From Nanobdellota archaeon (GTDB lineage Archaea > Nanobdellota > Nanobdellia > Pacearchaeales > GW2011-AR1): a stretch of DNA of 9,758 bases. Shown in pieces: positions 5,775 through 9,758 of the stretch. The translations under genes were made by a program, and so were the position numbers. Every line of letters begins with the position of its first letter. Within the stretch, counting starts at the first letter, position 1. The notes under the pieces are model-generated. The model was not told where the DNA came from and did not search any database. It worked only from the letters and a program-made list of their open reading frames with translations. The stretch is taken from positions 1 to 9,758 of the forward strand of contig DAOWJK010000003.1 of assembly GCA_030640395.1 (NCBI GenBank), read 5' to 3'.

Positions 5775-5786
5775 TTGGGAGAAAAA
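5750..5786 (-). terminator. U-rich terminator after ppsA
   Basis: Immediately after the ppsA stop codon the minus strand reads TTTTTC and, slightly further on, CTCTTTTTCTTTTAG. Archaeal polymerase terminates at such oligo-U tracts without needing a hairpin. The tract overlaps the candidate promoter of the next gene, so ppsA and the protease may be separate units. Confidence 0.5.
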
Positions 5787-8456
5787 TTAGAAAATATCTA
5801 AAACCTTGTCGCCTTGCTCTTCACTGAATTCAGGTTCTTCATTCTCGTCTTTAAACTCAGGCTCATCATCAAATTCTTTTTCATCTTCTTTTGTTTTTTG
5901 TTCTTCTGGCTCATTTAATTGATAATTGTTATCCTCTTCTGCCTCTCCTTCCTGGTTAATATCTTCTTTGGGTTGCTGGATTTTTTCTGCTTCTGGAATT
6001 AGTGGCACTTCCTCTTTTTTATCTTCAGCAACTTTTTCAGCATCGTTTTCTATTTCTTTAATAGTATTTTGCGGCATTGATGAAGTATCCTCCTCGTGAA
6101 AGCCACTCGTCCCTCCTTGGGGTTTTACAAAATCTTGTTCAGAATTTTTTTCTTCAGCCTGGTATTGCCGGGGCTCCTGGTCTGTGTCCTTGATTAATTC
6201 TTTTTCAACTTCTGCAATATGTTCTGCTATTTCTTTTGCCATGTCTGCATTTACACTGATGCTGTCGATTCCTTTTTCAACCAGGAACCTGACCATTTCT
6301 TTTTTGCTTCCTGCCTGTCCGCAGATGCTTGTCTCAACATTGTTTCTTTTACAGACTCTGAGGACATATTCTAACTGAGGCAGTATTGCAGGGTGCATTT
6401 CATTGTAAAGATGCTGGACCTGCTCGTTTCCCCTGTCTACAGCAAGGATATATTGTGTCAGGTCATTGGTTCCAAATGAAATAAAATCAATGGCTTCGTC
6501 GCATAGTTCCCGTATAAGCTGGACTGCTGCAGGGGTTTCCACCATCACGCCGACTTTTATTTTTGAAGCATTTATTTCCTGCAGGAATTTCTTGACTTGC
6601 CGGATTTCTTCAACACAAATTATTTGGGGGAGCAATACTCCAATTTCCTTCCCTCTTTCTGCAATTCTTTTTAATGCTTTAAGTTCTGATTTGAGAACAT
6701 CCGGGTTTTTCAGGCCATATCTGATTCCGTGCATTCCTAGCATTGGATTGGCTTCTTTTTCTTCAGGAGCGGCTTTTAAATTTTGAAACTCATCGCTTCT
6801 AATATCAGAAGTTCTTATCCACAGCTTGTCAAAATATTTTGCAATGTCATTTACACCTTTGAAAATTAATTCTTCATAATCCTGCATTTGATTTTTCTGC
6901 AGGAAATAATTCGGGTGCTTTCCTGATTCTGCAATGATTCCTTCTATTCTTGTCAGACCCACTTCCCTTATTTTTGACCTTGCTGCACGCTCGGCAAAGC
7001 CTGGCAAATCAACTATTACTTTTATTTTGGTTCTTGTTTCTGCAGCAACCGGAAGAACTTCTTTCTGGGCTGTCTCTGCAATTTTGCCTTTGTAAACTTT
7101 TCCTGTGAAACCGTCGACAGTTATTGTTTCACCTTCTTTTAATTTTGTTGTTGCTTCCTGTGTTCCGACGATACTGGGAATTCCCATCTCTCTTGATATA
7201 ATTGCGGCGTGTGCTGTCAGCCCCCCTTCATCAGTAACAATTGCTGCTGATTTTTGCATTGTGACAACCATGTCCGGATTAGTCATTTTTGTAACCAAAA
7301 TATCGCCTTTGTTTATTTTTTGCAGGTCTTCTGATTTTTCTACAATTTTTATTTTGCCGGAAGCAATTCCCGGCGAGGCTGCAATGCCTGTCAAAATTAT
7401 TTCTCCGTTGAGTTCTTTGGAGGTTTTATCAATTCTTTTTTCCATTGTTGTTACGGGCCTTGTCTGGACAATATAAATTTCCCCTCTTTCAATTGCAAAT
7501 TCTATGTCCTGCGGTTTTTTGAAATGCTCCTCAAGTTTTATTGCAATGTCTGCTAATTTTTTTATTTCGTGCTGTTTTAATACCTGGGAATTTGAAATTT
7601 CTTCTTTTAATTTTACTTCTATTTTATTTCCCCCGGAATTTCTTGTCAGCGCGATTTTTTTGTCTGCAATTTTTTTATCTAAAACTTCCAGTTCTCTGTT
7701 GACAGCATATATATCAGGAGTTATTTTTCCTGAAACAATTCCCTCTCCCAGGCCCCAGACAGCCTCGATATGCACATTGTCGCTGTTGTAAGAAGGGTCT
7801 TTTGAAAAGATGACTCCTGACTTGTCTGAGTCAACCATGTCCTGCACCACTACTGCGAGGCTGACTTTTGCGTGCTCAAAGCCTTTTTTATGCCGGTAGT
7901 ATGTTGCTCTTGCAGTGAACAGCGACGAGAAACATTTTTTTATGTTGTTTAATAACTCTGTGTTTCCTTTTACATTCATGAAAGAATCCTGCTGTCCTGC
8001 AAAACTCGCGTCTGCAAGGTCTTCTGCTGTGGCTGAACTTCGCACTGCAACAAAAACAGGTTCTGAAGCTGTTTTTAAAATATCCATTGCAGGACCTTTT
8101 TGCATGTTTGAATCCCTGGCATCTAAATGCTCGTATGATTCAAGAATCACTTCTTCCATTTCTTTTGGGAATTTAGATTTTAAAATTAATTCTCTTATCT
8201 GCCTTGTTATTTCATTTAGTTGTTTTGTATCTTCGTAATTTATTTTGCTTAGAAGTTCCTGAATTTTTTCTTTTATTTCTGCTTTTTCTATGAAGCAGTC
8301 GTATGCCTGTGCTGTGACCACAAATCCTGGCGGCACAGGGACTTTCAGATTGTAAATTTCTGCAAGATTTGCTCCTTTTCCTCCCGCAATATTTCCGGAA
8401 TTTTTATTTAATTCAGAAAACCATTTGATGAATTCTATACTCTTTTTTTCTGGCAT
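5787..8456 (-). CDS. ppsA: Phosphoenolpyruvate synthase with an extra acidic C-terminal tail
   Basis: This enzyme converts pyruvate, ATP and water to phosphoenolpyruvate, AMP and phosphate (EC 2.7.9.2), opening gluconeogenesis; in archaea it can also run toward pyruvate. Domains in order: ATP-grasp-like nucleotide domain at 1-335 (GGKGANLAEI 25-34, RSSATAEDL 139-147, QTRPVT 331-336); swivelling phosphohistidine domain at about 350-460 with H416 in GGLTAHAAIISREMG; and the PEP/pyruvate TIM barrel at about 475-750 with VMVETPAAV (637-645), FGTNDLTQYI (661-670) and the catalytic Cys712 in ICGQAGS. The core is about 755 residues, complete for the family. Residues 756-889 are an additional disordered, Glu-rich tail ending VLDIF. 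A TATA-like box about 26 bp upstream supports the ATG at 8456. Confidence 0.95.
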   Translation of the reverse strand: MPEKKSIEFIKWFSELNKNSGNIAGGKGANLAEIYNLKVPVPPGFVVTAQAYDCFIEKAEIKEKIQELLSKINYEDTKQLNEITRQIRELILKSKFPKEMEEVILESYEHLDARDSNMQKGPAMDILKTASEPVFVAVRSSATAEDLADASFAGQQDSFMNVKGNTELLNNIKKCFSSLFTARATYYRHKKGFEHAKVSLAVVVQDMVDSDKSGVIFSKDPSYNSDNVHIEAVWGLGEGIVSGKITPDIYAVNRELEVLDKKIADKKIALTRNSGGNKIEVKLKEEISNSQVLKQHEIKKLADIAIKLEEHFKKPQDIEFAIERGEIYIVQTRPVTTMEKRIDKTSKELNGEIILTGIAASPGIASGKIKIVEKSEDLQKINKGDILVTKMTNPDMVVTMQKSAAIVTDEGGLTAHAAIISREMGIPSIVGTQEATTKLKEGETITVDGFTGKVYKGKIAETAQKEVLPVAAETRTKIKVIVDLPGFAERAARSKIREVGLTRIEGIIAESGKHPNYFLQKNQMQDYEELIFKGVNDIAKYFDKLWIRTSDIRSDEFQNLKAAPEEKEANPMLGMHGIRYGLKNPDVLKSELKALKRIAERGKEIGVLLPQIICVEEIRQVKKFLQEINASKIKVGVMVETPAAVQLIRELCDEAIDFISFGTNDLTQYILAVDRGNEQVQHLYNEMHPAILPQLEYVLRVCKRNNVETSICGQAGSKKEMVRFLVEKGIDSISVNADMAKEIAEHIAEVEKELIKDTDQEPRQYQAEEKNSEQDFVKPQGGTSGFHEEDTSSMPQNTIKEIENDAEKVAEDKKEEVPLIPEAEKIQQPKEDINQEGEAEEDNNYQLNEPEEQKTKEDEKEFDDEPEFKDENEEPEFSEEQGDKVLDIF

Positions 8457-8477
8457 ATAAATTTAAATTTTAAGAAG

Positions 8478-8485
8478 TTAATAAA
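8478..8485 (-). promoter_or_regulatory. TATA box for leaderless ppsA transcript
   Basis: Minus-strand TTTATTAA is centred about 25-26 bp before the ppsA ATG at 8456, with no Shine-Dalgarno in between, so the message probably starts at the first codon. It shares the 74-bp divergent spacer (8457-8530) with the promoter of the plus-strand gene. Confidence 0.6.
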
Positions 8486-8501
8486 GTTTTTGTTGGAAAT
8501 A

Positions 8502-8510
8502 TTTTTATAC
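8502..8510 (+). promoter_or_regulatory. TATA box for the divergent membrane protein gene
   Basis: TTTTTATAC is centred about 25 bp upstream of the ATG at 8531, again with no Shine-Dalgarno, indicating a leaderless transcript. The two TATA elements of this divergent spacer are about 17 bp apart, so initiation complexes on the two strands could compete. Confidence 0.6.
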
Positions 8511-8530
8511 TTAATATCTTTTATTATATT

Positions 8531-9121
8531 ATGAATTACAAAAGAAAAAGGAATTTGATTATAGGTATTTCTGTGTTTTTATTTTTAATAGTTTACCTTT
8601 TCAAAAGTTTTTCACTTGGAACAAGAGTTACTGGATTTCTTTTTGGATTGATAGTGTTCTATGCTTTTGACGATTTATTTAAGATTGATTTTAAATTAAG
8701 GCATTATGGTTATATATTTTTAATTTTGTTATTTGGCATACTACTTTCTCCATTATATTTTGTGTCAGAAAATTATGATAAAATTTTGCACCTGCTAATG
8801 CCTATCTTAGGAAGTTTTTTGTTATTTTATATCGTCGATAAACAGAAATTAAATTTTCAGTGGAAGATTTTAATAACTTTTATGTTTGTTGTTTCGTTTT
8901 TAACAATTCATGAAATAGGAGAGTATTTAATAGATTTTTTGTGGGATTTTAAATTACAAGGTGTTTATTTGAGAGATATTTCCGGTCTTGAAAAATTTAA
9001 TCTGATTTTGCCGAAGAATGATGATACAATGATTGACTTGATTCTTGGGGTGATTAGTGGTTTGTTATTTGTTTTTGGGAAAACAGTTTCTTTCTTTTAT
9101 CACAGAAGAATTATGAAATAG
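8531..9121 (+). CDS. YjdF/DUF2238-like integral membrane protein
   Basis: A 196-aa protein with about six transmembrane segments (about 9-23, 34-47, 59-77, 88-102, 112-126 and 166-184) and a basic N-terminus. Conserved polar positions inside or next to the membrane resemble the DUF2238/YjdF group: YDKILHLL at 82-89, HEIGEYLID at 127-135 and DDTMIDLILG at 164-173. The His, Glu and Asp residues could line a metal or substrate site, but the family's function is unknown to me. It is transcribed divergently from ppsA, from its own TATA box, and its last 11 bp overlap the end of the convergent ferredoxin gene. The family call rests on motif pattern and topology, so it is less sure than the fact that the gene is real. 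Confidence 0.75.
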   Translation: MNYKRKRNLIIGISVFLFLIVYLFKSFSLGTRVTGFLFGLIVFYAFDDLFKIDFKLRHYGYIFLILLFGILLSPLYFVSENYDKILHLLMPILGSFLLFYIVDKQKLNFQWKILITFMFVVSFLTIHEIGEYLIDFLWDFKLQGVYLRDISGLEKFNLILPKNDDTMIDLILGVISGLLFVFGKTVSFFYHRRIMK

Positions 9122-9278
9122 CATCAACAGGGCAGGATTCAATTGCTTCTTTGATGCATGAAAAATCTTTTTGGTTGATTACTTTTACTTTTCCATCGTC
9201 ATCTATTTCAAAAACTTCCGGGCAGATTGCAACACATGCCCCGCACCCAATGCACTTTTTCTTATCGATTTTTACCAT
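9111..9278 (-). CDS. Single-cluster ferredoxin, 55 aa
   Basis: A 55-aa soluble electron carrier of the monocluster ferredoxin type known from Pyrococcus and Thermotoga. The cluster ligands are C9, C12, C15 (CIGCGAC) and C49 (ESCP). C19 and C41 occupy the positions of the disulfide found in the P. furiosus protein. The second ligand is Cys rather than the Asp of P. furiosus, so a [4Fe-4S] cluster is expected. The sequence CPEVFEIDDDGKV after the first motif is typical of the family. It begins at ATG 9278 and ends at TAA 9111-9113, overlapping the convergent membrane protein gene by 11 bp. A weak TATA-like CTTAAATCC lies about 24 bp upstream. It may serve pyruvate-linked redox reactions, but no partner enzyme is in the window. 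Confidence 0.9.
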   Translation of the reverse strand: MVKIDKKKCIGCGACVAICPEVFEIDDDGKVKVINQKDFSCIKEAIESCPVDAIS

Positions 9279-9332
9279 GAATTAATATATGAAAATGGAT
9301 TTAAGAATGTTTTGATGGAGTATACAAAAACA

Positions 9333-9338
9333 TTTAAA
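9333..9338 (+). promoter_or_regulatory. TATA box for the right-edge gene
   Basis: TTTAAA within CATTTAAAGC is centred about 25 bp upstream of the ATG at 9360. No Shine-Dalgarno follows, so the transcript is probably leaderless, as for cca and ppsA. Confidence 0.55.
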
Positions 9339-9359
9339 GCAAACTAATGTTCTGATTAA

Positions 9360-9758
9360 ATGATTAATAAATTTGATTTTAATCCTTTTCAAAAAGAAAT
9401 TATTGAAATTCTTTCATCTAAATTCCCAAAATCATTTGATTCTTATGATAGAATTTCCTTAAGTGTTCTTAAAGATTGGTTTGATATTTCCAGGACAGAC
9501 TATGGAATTGATGTTTCTAGTGAAACTGGAAAAAATCTTTTTATTGAAATCATGATCCCTAATATTGAAAATTTAGAAAGAAAAAAAGGAGATAATGTAG
9601 GAAGAAAATATATATGTGGTTTATCAAATGCCATTCTTAGCGGGCACATTCCAGATTATTTTAAAAATTTAACAAATTTACCAAGATATTTTATATCTAA
9701 ATCAGAATTAGGGAGTTTTGTTGATGCAGGGTTACAAATAAAAAGAATTCAAGATACA
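9360..9758 (+). CDS. Unrecognised protein, 5' part only (runs off the window)
   Basis: An open frame of 133 codons from ATG 9360 continues past the right edge without a stop. I do not recognise the family. It begins MINKFDFNPFQKEIIEIL, a likely amphipathic helix, followed by a beta-rich part (residues 45-66) reading YGIDVSSETGKNLFIEIMI, and a later segment rich in Asn, Lys and Tyr. The D...E pattern on neighbouring strands is loosely like nuclease cores but is not enough to call one. No membrane segment or signal peptide is visible. The TATA box about 25 bp upstream and its AT-rich coding pattern support a real gene. The C-terminal half is needed to say more. Confidence 0.7.
   Translation, partial: MINKFDFNPFQKEIIEILSSKFPKSFDSYDRISLSVLKDWFDISRTDYGIDVSSETGKNLFIEIMIPNIENLERKKGDNVGRKYICGLSNAILSGHIPDYFKNLTNLPRYFISKSELGSFVDAGLQIKRIQDT

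Noticed and set aside
6184..8238. Several plus-strand open frames of 64-123 codons opposite ppsA
   Set aside because: They mirror a firmly identified gene, show no recognisable domain or promoter, and are composition shadows of its codon usage.
1..9758. CRISPR array, insertion sequence or long terminal repeats
   Set aside because: No regularly spaced repeats, transposase-like protein or paired terminal repeats were seen; the only clear tandem repeat is the 15-bp duplication at 4301-4330.

Overview
The window looks like an AT-rich archaeal chromosome segment, most likely from a small-genome DPANN-type lineage (Pacearchaeota/Woesearchaeota-like). The reasons are an archaeal class I CCA-adding enzyme, the archaeal OapB (DUF2073) and OapC zinc-ribbon proteins, a TrmB-type regulator, a presenilin/SPP-like archaeal A22 protease, and TATA-like boxes about 25 bp upstream of several start codons (leaderless transcription). 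Lineage is inferred from gene content only.

Left part, plus strand (1-2667): oapB/arvB, an unrecognised 115-aa gene, oapC/arvC, then cca with its own TATA box. OapB and OapC belong to the cluster linked in Euryarchaeota to a small Era-like GTPase and to extracellular vesicle formation; the GTPase is not in the window but could lie just to the left. The zinc-ribbon gene has no ATG/GTG/TTG in the right place. It appears to start at ATT (892) behind a strong Shine-Dalgarno sequence.

Middle, minus strand (4598 down to 2662): a compact five-gene operon of a 100-aa unknown protein, a TrmB-family regulator, a lipoprotein with a DxDxDG calcium-type loop, an SH3/KOW-like small protein broken by a one-base frameshift, and a small membrane protein. 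Its 3' end overlaps the end of cca. A perfect 15-bp tandem duplication sits at the end of the first gene.

Right-middle, minus strand (8456 down to 4672): phosphoenolpyruvate synthase (ppsA) with an unusual acidic tail of about 134 residues, followed by a presenilin-like intramembrane aspartyl protease. Between them lies a GC-rich, hairpin-rich stretch that may be a structured leader or a small RNA.

Right end: a divergently transcribed YjdF/DUF2238-like membrane protein (plus), a 55-aa single-cluster ferredoxin (minus) overlapping its 3' end, and the start of an unrecognised gene (plus) running off the window. No tRNA, rRNA, CRISPR array or insertion sequence was seen. The metabolic genes fit a reduced archaeal core metabolism, while the five-gene minus-strand operon and the structured leader are the least explained parts.
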